Assembly (NCBI GenBank): GCA_005882415.1
Contig: VBAE01000136.1
Coordinates: 1 to 13,136 of the forward strand
From: Alphaproteobacteria bacterium
GTDB lineage: Bacteria; Pseudomonadota; Alphaproteobacteria; Sphingomonadales; Sphingomonadaceae
Length of the DNA stretch: 13,136 bases
Reading direction: 5' to 3'
Shown here: one piece after another, positions 1-5,463 of the stretch
Numbering within the stretch: the first letter of the stretch is position 1
How the letters are laid out: the number at the start of each line of letters is the position of its first letter
Made by a program: the position numbers and the translations under genes
The notes under the pieces: generated by a model
Told to the model about the DNA's origin: nothing
Seen by the model: the letters and a program-made list of their open reading frames with translations, nothing else
The model's database searches: none

Positions 1-239
1 CGCAGGAAGGCGCGCGCTTCGGCATTACCGTCAACGCCATTGCGCCGGGCTATATCGATACCGAGATGGTCGCCGCGGTGCCCGAGGCGGTGCTGGAGAA
101 GATCGTCGCCAAGATCCCGGTCGGCCGGCTGGGACGCGCCGACGAGATCGCCCGAGGCGTTTCGTTTCTAGCGTCCGAGGACGGCGGCTTCATCACCGGC
201 TCGACCCTCTCGCTAAATGGTGGTCAGCACATGTATTGA
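1..239 (+). CDS. phaB: Acetoacetyl-CoA reductase, 3' end only (SDR family)
   Basis: This is the C-terminal 79 residues of a short-chain dehydrogenase, read from base 3 to the TGA at 237-239; the 5' part lies outside the window. The piece shows the SDR motif NAIAPGYIDTEM just after the lost catalytic Tyr-x3-Lys region, then GRLGRADEIARGVSFLAS and the ending FITGSTLSLNGGQHMY. That ending is characteristic of PhaB/PhbB, the NADPH-dependent reductase that turns acetoacetyl-CoA into (R)-3-hydroxybutyryl-CoA for polyhydroxybutyrate synthesis in the cytoplasm. FabG (3-oxoacyl-ACP reductase) is the main alternative, but FabG proteins usually end in a shorter GGMYM-type tail. The Rossmann nucleotide-binding half cannot be checked. 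A small ribbon-helix-helix gene follows after 6 bases. Confidence 0.85.
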   Translation, partial: QEGARFGITVNAIAPGYIDTEMVAAVPEAVLEKIVAKIPVGRLGRADEIARGVSFLASEDGGFITGSTLSLNGGQHMY

Positions 240-245
240 TCGGCG

Positions 246-485
246 ATGGCCGATCTCTACCACCCACCGGTCAAGCGCTCGGTCGAGATCGCCGGGCACA
301 AGACCTCGGTCAGCCTCGAGCCGCTGTTCTGGGCGCTGCTCAAGCTCGCGGCCGAGCAGGAGCGGCTGCCATTGAATGCGCTGGTGGCGAAGATCGACGC
401 CGCGCGGCTCTGCGCGACGCACCCTCCTGGGCTCGCAAGCGCGCTGCGCCTGTGGCTCGCAGCGCGCTTCGCCGCCGGTCAGTAA
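246..485 (+). CDS. Small ribbon-helix-helix domain protein
   Basis: A 79-residue protein starting at the ATG 6 bases after the phaB stop. The segment RSVEIAGHKTSVSLEPLFWALLKLAAEQERLPLNALV (given here in pieces: strand RSVEIAGHKTSVSLEP at 11-26, first helix FWALLKLAAEQE at 28-39, second helix LPLNALVAKID at 41-51) fits the ribbon-helix-helix DNA-binding fold of the RHH_4 type, common as small stand-alone proteins in Alphaproteobacteria. The C-terminal part is an Ala/Leu/Arg-rich helix. Such proteins could be transcription regulators, but no target is visible. There is no clear Shine-Dalgarno sequence, so translation may be coupled to phaB. Its last 7 bases overlap the 3' end of the convergent gene at 479-721. 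Confidence 0.75.
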   Translation: MADLYHPPVKRSVEIAGHKTSVSLEPLFWALLKLAAEQERLPLNALVAKIDAARLCATHPPGLASALRLWLAARFAAGQ

Positions 486-721
486 GTCGCCGGCGGATCG
501 CTGGCCGGGAAGCTCTCGTCGCTCGCCTGGTCTTCCTTGGACCATTCGTGCGCCGGATGATCGGCCATTGCGTCGGGGCCGGCGTCGCGCACCTTGGCGA
601 AGTTGTGGCCCGGCTCCTGCCCGGTGGCGAAAGCCGGCGGGCTGTTGTCCTTGGCGCTCTCGTAATATTTCCACGCTGCGTAGCCGAGGGCGCCAAGCGC
701 GGCGAGCTTCAACAGTGCCAT
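479..721 (-). CDS. Small stress-type protein with ESFPASDPPATY tail
   Basis: An 80-residue protein on the minus strand. I choose the ATG at 721 rather than the longer in-frame start at 793, because AAGGAGA lies 7 bases upstream (about 729-735) and residues 1-20 (MALLKLAALGALGYAAWKYY) form a short hydrophobic helix or membrane anchor typical of such proteins. The middle is polar (GQEPGHNFAKVRDAGPDAMAD). The C-terminus ends SKEDQASDESFPASDPPATY; the (E/D)ESFPASDPP motif recurs at the end of many short bacterial proteins of unknown function, often linked to stress. No enzymatic function can be assigned. A candidate EcfG-type promoter lies at 762-786. The gene is divergent from galU and its stop overlaps the end of the ribbon-helix-helix gene. 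Confidence 0.78.
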   Translation of the reverse strand: MALLKLAALGALGYAAWKYYESAKDNSPPAFATGQEPGHNFAKVRDAGPDAMADHPAHEWSKEDQASDESFPASDPPATY

Positions 722-761
722 GAGATAGTCTCCTTGATCCCGCAAACTGGGTTTCCCTCGC

Positions 762-786
762 AACGCGCGGAACGGCGGAAGGTTCA
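762..786 (-). promoter_or_regulatory. Candidate EcfG-type (general stress sigma) promoter
   Basis: Read on the minus strand there is TGAAC at 786-782, a 16-base spacer, and CGTT at 765-762. The alphaproteobacterial general-stress sigma factor EcfG recognises GGAAC-N16/17-CGTT, so this matches except for the first base. It would start transcription near 755 and give a leader of about 35 bases to the ATG at 721, which carries a good ribosome binding site. The assignment is by motif only. Confidence 0.45.
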
Positions 787-831
787 CCGGCAAATGTTGA
801 CCGGCGCGCCGAGCCTGCGCATCACTTGGCG

Positions 832-1698
832 ATGAGCCACAAGCCGATCCGCAAGGCCGTGTTTCCCGTCGCCGGGCTCGGCACGCGCTTTTTGCCCGCG
901 ACCAAGGCGATTCCCAAGGAGCTGCTGCCGATCGTCGATCGACCGCTGATCCAGTACGCGGTCGACGAGGCGCGCGAGGCGGGGATCGAGCAGATGATCT
1001 TCGTCACCGGCCGCGGCAAGGGCGCGCTCGACGACCATTTCGACATCGCCTTCGAACTGGAAGCGACGATGAGGGCCCGCGGCAAGGACCTCTCGATCCT
1101 CGACAGCACCCGCTTCCCGCCCGGGTCGGTGGTCACCGTCCGCCAGCAGGAGCCGCTCGGGCTCGGCCACGCCGTCTGGTGCGCCCGCGACATCGTCGGG
1201 GACGAGCCCTTCGCCGTCTTCCTCCCCGACGAAGTGATGGTCGGCACCCCCAATTGCACCAGCCAGCTCGTCGAAGCCTATGAGAGGGTCGGCGGCAATG
1301 TCGTCGCCGTCCTCGAAGTGCCCGCCGACGAGACCCACCAATATGGCGTTATCGATCCCGGCGCCCGCGACTGCAATCTGACCGAGATTCGCGGCCTCGT
1401 CGAAAAGCCCGCCCCCGGCACCGCGCCGTCCAACCTGATGCTTCCCGGCCGCTACATCCTCCAGCCCGAGGTGATGCGCATCCTCGACGAGAACCCCGTG
1501 CGCGGCGCCGGCGGCGAGATCCAGCTCACCGACGCAATGGCGCAGCTGATCGGCAAGCAGCCCTTCCACGGCATGACCTTCAACGGCGAGCGCTATGATT
1601 GCGGAAGCAAGACCGGCTTCGTGATCGCCAACCTCGCCCTTGCGCTGCGCCGCCACGACGTCGCCCCGGCAGTCCGCGCCTGGCTGGCCAAGCACTGA
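832..1698 (+). CDS. galU: UTP--glucose-1-phosphate uridylyltransferase
   Basis: A 288-residue enzyme that makes UDP-glucose and pyrophosphate from UTP and glucose-1-phosphate, feeding LPS, exopolysaccharide and other glycan synthesis. The nucleotide-binding loop AVFPVAGLGTRFLPATK is at residues 9-25, KAIPKELLPI with the catalytic-region Lys at 25-34, QEPLGLGHAV at 106-115, and LPDE at 131-134 with the metal/nucleotide Asp. Length is usual for bacterial GalU. I use the ATG at 832 (MSHKPIRKAVF); a TTG two codons upstream at 826 is possible but adds only two residues. No strong Shine-Dalgarno is visible. The stop TGA shares its A with the start of the next gene (TGATG), indicating translational coupling with the metal transporter. 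The galU call is secure. Confidence 0.96.
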   Translation: MSHKPIRKAVFPVAGLGTRFLPATKAIPKELLPIVDRPLIQYAVDEAREAGIEQMIFVTGRGKGALDDHFDIAFELEATMRARGKDLSILDSTRFPPGSVVTVRQQEPLGLGHAVWCARDIVGDEPFAVFLPDEVMVGTPNCTSQLVEAYERVGGNVVAVLEVPADETHQYGVIDPGARDCNLTEIRGLVEKPAPGTAPSNLMLPGRYILQPEVMRILDENPVRGAGGEIQLTDAMAQLIGKQPFHGMTFNGERYDCGSKTGFVIANLALALRRHDVAPAVRAWLAKH

Positions 1699-2651
1699 TG
1701 GCCTGCACGGCGCTCCTCGTCGGCGACGGACCGGTACGGCCGCTGTCGCCGGCGGAGGGCGCCTCTTATTCCGGCCCCGGCTTCGTCTGGATCCACCTCG
1801 AAGACGCGGGGCTGGACGAGCTCCCTTCCGTCGCCGGGGCGGACATCCCCGAAGTCGCGCTGAATGCGCTGACCGCCACCGAGACCCGCCCCCGCTGCGA
1901 CCGCATTGAGGACGGCGCGATCGTCAATTTGCGCGGTCCGGCGGCGGTCGCAATCGAGAACTCCGACCGCCTGGTCTCGATCCGGATGTGGGTCCGCCGC
2001 GGCAAGGTCAATTCCGTCACCCGCCTCCCCCTCGCCGCGACCGAAGCGGTGATGCGCGACATGCAGGCCGGCAAGATCGTCGATCCGGGCGATCTCGTCG
2101 CCGCCTTCGCCCGCGAAATCTCGAAGAAGCTCGATCCGGAAGTGGCCGATCTCGGCGACACGCTCGACGATTGCGAGACCCAGCTCGAGGCGCGCAACAT
2201 CTACAAATTGCGCGGCTCAATCACCTCGATCCGCTCCGAAGCCATCGCCTTCCGCCGCTTCGTCGCCCCCGATCGCGACGCCCTCCAGGCGCTGGCCCAG
2301 ATGGACTTCGACTGGCTCGCCGAGGACGACCGCCTCCACATTCGCGAAGCGGCCGACCGCTTCGCCCGGATGGCGGAAGAGCTGGAAGCGGTCCGCGAGC
2401 GCTCCGCCCTGCTCCACGAGCAGCTCACCGACCTTCGCGCCGAGCAGGTCGACCAGCGCTCGCTCTGGATTTCGATCGTCGCCTTCATCTTCCTGCCTCT
2501 GACCTTCGTCACAGGCCTGCTCGGAATGAACGTCGCCGGCATCCCCTTCGCCCACGCCCCATGGGCCTTCTGGGGCGTCGTCCTGTTCTGCCTGGTGATG
2601 GGCCTCGCCGTCCTGGCCTGGTTCTCCTGGAGGCACTGGCTCCGGCAATAG
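1698..2651 (+). CDS. CorA/ZntB-family divalent metal transporter
   Basis: A 317-residue inner-membrane metal channel or transporter of the CorA superfamily (2-TM-GxN). The long N-terminal cytoplasmic domain contains the family's extended helical part (DPGDLVAAFAREISKKLDPEV... through ERSALLHEQLTDLRAEQVDQRSLW). Two C-terminal membrane helices follow, about residues 258-276 and 287-309. The signature GMN is at 276-278 within GLLGMNVAGIPF, and the chain ends in a short basic tail (SWRHWLRQ). The GMNVAGIPF context resembles ZntB (zinc) more than classical Mg-transporting CorA, but metal choice cannot be read from sequence. The ATG at 1698 overlaps the galU stop by one base, so the two are probably co-translated; there is no obvious functional link. 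Confidence 0.88.
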   Translation: MACTALLVGDGPVRPLSPAEGASYSGPGFVWIHLEDAGLDELPSVAGADIPEVALNALTATETRPRCDRIEDGAIVNLRGPAAVAIENSDRLVSIRMWVRRGKVNSVTRLPLAATEAVMRDMQAGKIVDPGDLVAAFAREISKKLDPEVADLGDTLDDCETQLEARNIYKLRGSITSIRSEAIAFRRFVAPDRDALQALAQMDFDWLAEDDRLHIREAADRFARMAEELEAVRERSALLHEQLTDLRAEQVDQRSLWISIVAFIFLPLTFVTGLLGMNVAGIPFAHAPWAFWGVVLFCLVMGLAVLAWFSWRHWLRQ

Positions 2652-2660
2652 GGTCCGCCC

Positions 2661-2687
2661 GGAACCCGTCCGCCGCGTGCCGGGTTC
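2661..2687 (+). promoter_or_regulatory. Candidate EcfG-type promoter overlapping an inverted repeat
   Basis: GGAAC at 2661-2665, a 17-base spacer, then GGTT at 2683-2686, close to the EcfG consensus GGAAC-N16/17-CGTT with one mismatch in the -10 box. Predicted initiation near 2693 leaves a leader of about 25 bases to the GTG start at 2718, with AAGAGG at 2705-2710 as ribosome binding site. The same bases form a perfect 7-bp inverted repeat, GAACCCG at 2662-2668 and CGGGTTC at 2681-2687, so a protein operator or a weak hairpin after the upstream gene are alternatives. There is no T-run after it, so it is unlikely to be an intrinsic terminator. Confidence 0.42.
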
Positions 2688-2717
2688 GATCCTCGTCGTA
2701 TTTCAAGAGGATCGTTC

Positions 2718-2918
2718 GTGAAGGGCTTCGGCTATCTGATTTCCACCCTCAGCGTGTTCCTGCTGGCGGCCGGCTCGTTCAAGAATGCGGTGAAGGAGCC
2801 GCTGCTGCTCGCCTGCCTGATCCTCGGGATGGCGACCTCGATTCTCGGCATGGCGCTTCGCTACCTTTCCTACCGGCGCGAGCAGCGGCAGAAGACCGCT
2901 GATGCACACCGCGCCTGA
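2718..2918 (+). CDS. Small two-helix membrane protein, unknown function
   Basis: A 66-residue protein with a GTG start at 2718, preceded by AAGAGG with a 7-base spacer. Residues 3-20 (GFGYLISTLSVFLLAAGS) and about 27-48 (EPLLLACLILGMATSILGMALRY) form two hydrophobic segments, followed by a basic C-terminal tail (SYRREQRQKTADAHRA). It is expected in the inner membrane with the basic tail in the cytoplasm. I do not recognise a named family. Its last 17 bases overlap the start of the NUDIX gene, so the pair is likely one transcription unit, possibly under the candidate EcfG-type promoter at 2661-2687. Confidence 0.72.
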   Translation: MKGFGYLISTLSVFLLAAGSFKNAVKEPLLLACLILGMATSILGMALRYLSYRREQRQKTADAHRA

Positions 2919-3396
2919 TCCCTCGCTCAAAAGGCGCCTGCTCCGCTTCGCCGCGACCCGGGTCCAGAAGCTTCGGAAAGCGCTGTGGCGGGTCACCGGC
3001 CCGCCCCGCGGCGGAGTCCACGCCCTCGTCTTCACGCCGGCCGGCAGGATCGTCCTCGTCCGCCTCACCTACGCCCCCGGTTGGCGCATGCCCGGCGGCG
3101 GCCGGCACCGGGGCGAGGCGCCGGAGCCTGCGATCCTGCGCGAGCTCACGGAAGAGATCGGCCTCCTCACCTATTCCGCGATCGAACGCGTCGGCCCGTC
3201 CGGCCCCGACGAGGAGGGCGAGGACCTCGGCGTCATCTTCATCGTCCGAGGCGCCGAATATCGCTGGCGCCGCTCGCTCGAGATCGAGGAAGTAGCGGAG
3301 TTCGACCCCCACGCACTGCCCGAAGACGCAGCCGGCGTAACCCGCCGCCTCGTCCCGGCAGTGCTCGCTCAGGCCTCCAGCTCGATGTCCCAGTAG
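2902..3396 (+). CDS. NUDIX hydrolase
   Basis: A 164-residue protein with a perfect Nudix box: G66, five residues, E72, seven residues, then RELTEEIGL at 80-88, the Mg-binding and catalytic element that cleaves nucleoside-diphosphate-linked substrates. The preceding GGVHALVFTPAGRIVLVRLTY (about 37-57, quoted only to mark the strand) and WRMPGGG at 61-67 are the usual first strands of the fold. The N-terminal 30 residues are a basic helix (LKRRLLRFAATRVQKLRKAL) that might bind membrane or nucleic acid. Substrate cannot be deduced. The ATG at 2902 lies inside the end of the upstream membrane-protein gene. The 3' end overlaps the convergent HNH gene by 28 bases. Confidence 0.87.
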   Translation: MHTAPDPSLKRRLLRFAATRVQKLRKALWRVTGPPRGGVHALVFTPAGRIVLVRLTYAPGWRMPGGGRHRGEAPEPAILRELTEEIGLLTYSAIERVGPSGPDEEGEDLGVIFIVRGAEYRWRRSLEIEEVAEFDPHALPEDAAGVTRRLVPAVLAQASSSMSQ

Positions 3397-3935
3397 AGAT
3401 AGTCGCGCCAGCTGTCGTGGAGGTAACCGGGCGGGAAGCTGCGGCCATGCTCCTGCAATTGCCAGCTCGTCGGCCGGAAGGGGCGGCGGTTCAAATTCAT
3501 ATGCGCCTCGGCCGGAGTCCGCCCGCCCTTCCTCAGATTGCACGGCGCGCAGGCGGTTGCGACATTCTCCCAGGTCGTCCGCCCGCCCTGGGCGCGCGGC
3601 ACTACATGGTCGAAGGTGAGCTCGCGGGGGTCCCCGCAATATTGGCAGACGAAGCGGTCGCGAAGGAACAGGTTGAACCGGGTGAAGGCGGGATGCTCGG
3701 ACGGCTTCACATATTGCCTGAGCGCGATCACCGAGGGGAGCTGGATCGTGCGCGTCGGGCTGTGCACCTCGCGCACATAATTGGCGACGATGTCGACCCG
3801 CTCGAGGAACACCGCCTTGACCGCGGTCTGCCACGGCCACAGGCTCAGGGGGTAATAGCTGAGCGGCGTATAATCGGCGTTCAGCACCAAAGCGGGGCAG
3901 CTGTCGGGATGCCGGATGAGATCGGGATGGTACAT
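3369..3935 (-). CDS. HNH endonuclease family protein
   Basis: A 188-residue protein with an HNH nuclease domain: zinc pair CQYC at 97-100, FDHVVPRAQGG at 108-118 with the catalytic His (110), N124 in TWENVATAC, and second zinc pair CAPCN at 129-133. The N-terminal ALVLNADYTPLSYYPLSLWPWQ region (15-36) and C-terminal SWRDYLYWDIELEA are typical of a single-copy housekeeping HNH protein widespread in Alphaproteobacteria and not tied to restriction systems. I choose the ATG at 3935 (MYHPDLIRHP), where the protein starts in recalled sphingomonad relatives; AGGAGG lies 14 bases upstream, which is long, so a start at 3974 is possible. The physiological role is unknown. It is divergent from gluQ, and its 3' end overlaps the NUDIX gene. 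Confidence 0.88.
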   Translation of the reverse strand: MYHPDLIRHPDSCPALVLNADYTPLSYYPLSLWPWQTAVKAVFLERVDIVANYVREVHSPTRTIQLPSVIALRQYVKPSEHPAFTRFNLFLRDRFVCQYCGDPRELTFDHVVPRAQGGRTTWENVATACAPCNLRKGGRTPAEAHMNLNRRPFRPTSWQLQEHGRSFPPGYLHDSWRDYLYWDIELEA

Positions 3936-4094
3936 GCGCTCGGCGACAGCCTCCTGATGCGTAGGAAGTCGCATCGGCCCCGGCCTGTCGCACTCAGGAC
4001 GAGGGAGAAGCGGCCCCTGTCCCGCCACCCTGCACTATGAGGATGACGACGCCATGACAGCACGGCCCGCGACTCGCGGTCAAGAGCCGATTGC

Positions 4095-4964
4095 ATGACT
4101 GAGATCATTAGCCGCTTCGCGCCGAGCCCGACCGGGCGCCTCCACCTCGGCCATGCCTATTCGGCCCTGCTCGCGCATGATTATGCACGGGAGCGGGGCG
4201 GGACCTTCCTGCTGCGCATCGAGGACATCGATCCCGGCCGCGCCAGGCCGGAGCATGTCGAGGGGATTTTCGAGGATCTGCGCTGGCTCGGCCTCGCCTG
4301 GGACGGAGAAGTGCTGTTCCAGTCGCGCCGCCTGCATCTTTATGCGGAAGCGCTGGACCGGCTGAAGGCGCAAGGCCTGGTCTATCCGTGCTTCTGCACC
4401 CGCTCCGCCATCGCGGCCGAGATCGCCGCGAGCGCCTCCGCCCCGCACGGCCCCGACGGCCCCCTCTACCCCGGCACCTGCCGCCGCCTCCCCGAAGCGG
4501 AGCGCACCCGCCGCGCCGCCTCGGAGCCCCACGCCTGGCGTCTCGACGTCGCCAAGGCCTCAGCCCTCGCCGGCCCCCTCTACTGGCACGACGGCGACAC
4601 CGAAGTCCTCGCCGAGCCCCAAGCGGCCGGCGACGTAATCCTCGCCCGCAAGGACGCTCCGACCAGCTACCATCTCGCCGTCACCGTCGACGACGCCGCC
4701 CAGCGCGTGACGGACGTGGTGAGAGGTCGCGACCTCTACCCCGCCACCGACATCCACCGCCTCCTCCAGTCCCTCCTCGCTTTCCCCACCCCCCACTATC
4801 ACCACCACCCGCTGCTGCTGGACGCGGAGGGCCGGCGCCTCGCCAAGCGAACCGGGGCCCCGGCCCTCGCAGAGCTCCGAGCAGGAGGTGCCGATCCGGG
4901 GGAGATCGTCAGCGCACTGCGCTCCGGCCGACTGCCCGAGGGGTGCCGCCGCGAGGAGGCCTAG
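4095..4964 (+). CDS. gluQ: Glutamyl-Q tRNA(Asp) synthetase
   Basis: A 289-residue paralogue of glutamyl-tRNA synthetase that lacks the anticodon-binding domain and attaches glutamate to queuosine 34 of tRNA(Asp), a cytoplasmic tRNA modification. It starts at RFAPSPTGRLHLGH with the class I HIGH element HLGH at 17-20, followed by RIEDIDPGRARP. The zinc site characteristic of GluQ is present: C99 and C101 (PCFCTRS) with Y125 and C129 (LYPGTCR). DAPTSYHLAVTVDD at 187-200 and VTDVVRGRDL at 205-214 complete the active site. The KMSKS position reads KRTGA (251-255), degenerate but in the range seen for GluQ. The total length without a C-terminal anticodon domain rules out GltX. A weak AAGAG precedes the ATG. 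Confidence 0.93.
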   Translation: MTEIISRFAPSPTGRLHLGHAYSALLAHDYARERGGTFLLRIEDIDPGRARPEHVEGIFEDLRWLGLAWDGEVLFQSRRLHLYAEALDRLKAQGLVYPCFCTRSAIAAEIAASASAPHGPDGPLYPGTCRRLPEAERTRRAASEPHAWRLDVAKASALAGPLYWHDGDTEVLAEPQAAGDVILARKDAPTSYHLAVTVDDAAQRVTDVVRGRDLYPATDIHRLLQSLLAFPTPHYHHHPLLLDAEGRRLAKRTGAPALAELRAGGADPGEIVSALRSGRLPEGCRREEA

Positions 4965-5001
4965 GCATATCGACACGCATCGGTGCGGGCTTGGAGCTCC
5001 C

Positions 5002-5195
5002 GTTTCACCCAAAGCACCAAAGGACCAAAGGGACCAAAGGTGCTGTGCCACGCGCTGCCGGCAATGTGTTCACGGATTGGCTGTGTGAATCAGGGAGCGA
5101 CTGTGTCGCTCCTTTAAAGGGCCATCGGGAAGCTCCGACCGCTGGGCCCCTCGGCCTCTTTGGTAACTTTGGTCCTTTGGTGCTTTGGGTGAAAC
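5002..5195. repeat. 194-bp mirrored element with 29-bp perfect inverted arms of CCAAAG units
   Basis: This fills most of the gene-free stretch 4965-5255. The left arm 5002-5030 and right arm 5167-5195 are exact reverse complements over 29 bases, each beginning GTTTCACCC when read inwards. Each arm is a short tandem array: CCAAAG at 5009, 5017, 5025 and 5034 on the plus strand, mirrored by CTTTGG at 5158, 5167, 5175 and 5183, with spacings of 8 or 9 bases in the same order. I see no open reading frame of note inside and no target-site duplication in the flanks. It could be a REP/MITE-like mobile repeat, a large RNA hairpin, or a bidirectional barrier between gluQ and the HIG1 gene. Confidence 0.85.
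5094..5112. other. 8-bp perfect hairpin in the core of the mirrored element
   Basis: GGAGCGAC at 5094-5101 and GTCGCTCC at 5105-5112 pair perfectly around a TGT loop. It is followed by TTTAAA rather than a long T-run, so it is a weak intrinsic terminator candidate for gluQ at best. It sits near the centre of the 5002-5195 element and may be the apex of a larger fold. Confidence 0.5.
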
Positions 5196-5255
5196 TACGG
5201 CATTCGCGCATCCATAGCCGTTGCCGGTAAGAAGCACCGCGCCTAGATAGGGCCC

Positions 5256-5459
5256 ATGAAATGGCCACTCATCCTGATGATCGTCCTCTTCGCGGGCATG
5301 ACCCTGTTCGTCCTCGCCAAGGGCGTGATCGGCATGGCGCAGCAGAAGGACCTGACCGGCGCCCGTTCGCAGGAGCTGATGCGCAAGCGGGTGATGTACC
5401 AGGCGGTGACGATCGTCTTCGTCCTTCTCTTCCTGCTCATCGCCGGCGGAAGGTCCTGA
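5256..5459 (+). CDS. HIG1-domain (hypoxia-induced, twin transmembrane) protein
   Basis: A 67-residue inner-membrane protein with two hydrophobic helices, about residues 2-26 (KWPLILMIVLFAGMTLFVLA) and 48-64 (YQAVTIVFVLLFLLIAG), separated by a polar loop. The loop ends in SQELMRKRVMYQA, matching the HIG1 pattern Q/I-x3-R/H-x-R-x3-Q. HIG1 proteins associate with respiratory supercomplexes and cytochrome oxidase in mitochondria and some alphaproteobacteria; a role in the respiratory chain is inferred from that. In my recollection, small HIG1 proteins next to a cobalamin adenosyltransferase are frequent in sphingomonads. The ATG at 5256 has no strong Shine-Dalgarno sequence. Its 3' end carries the ribosome binding site of the next gene. 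Confidence 0.82.
   Translation: MKWPLILMIVLFAGMTLFVLAKGVIGMAQQKDLTGARSQELMRKRVMYQAVTIVFVLLFLLIAGGRS
5448..5453 (+). promoter_or_regulatory. Ribosome binding site supporting a CTG start
   Basis: GGAAGG lies at the end of the HIG1 gene, 10 bases before the CTG at 5464. It supports initiation at that CTG, as no ATG, GTG or TTG exists in this frame between the upstream stop (5407-5409) and the TTG at 5518. Confidence 0.5.
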
Positions 5460-5463
5460 GACC

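Noticed and set aside
784..1695. 303-codon open frame on the minus strand opposite galU
   Set aside because: It is the antisense shadow of galU, has low-complexity Gly/Asp/Ala composition and no recognisable domain.
3369..3935. HNH endonuclease as part of a restriction, homing or defence system
   Set aside because: No methyltransferase, intron or toxin partner nearby, and it matches the housekeeping alphaproteobacterial HNH type.
3956..3975. GATGCG/CGCATC hairpin between HNH and gluQ
   Set aside because: Only a 6-bp stem in GC-rich DNA and inside the possible N-terminal extension of the HNH gene; could be chance.
2779..3993. 404-codon minus-strand open frame
   Set aside because: It crosses the small membrane protein, NUDIX and HNH genes out of frame; HNH and NUDIX are the supported genes.
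5094..5112. Strong intrinsic terminator for gluQ
   Set aside because: The stem is good but the T-run is only three bases and followed by AAAGGG; kept only as a hairpin.
5002..5195. CRISPR-like array
   Set aside because: Units are only 6-9 bases, arms are inverted and there are no spacers of uniform length.
4388..5230. 280-codon plus-strand frame over the gluQ 3' half and the intergenic repeat
   Set aside because: Pro/Arg-rich shadow of gluQ that continues by chance into the mirrored repeat.
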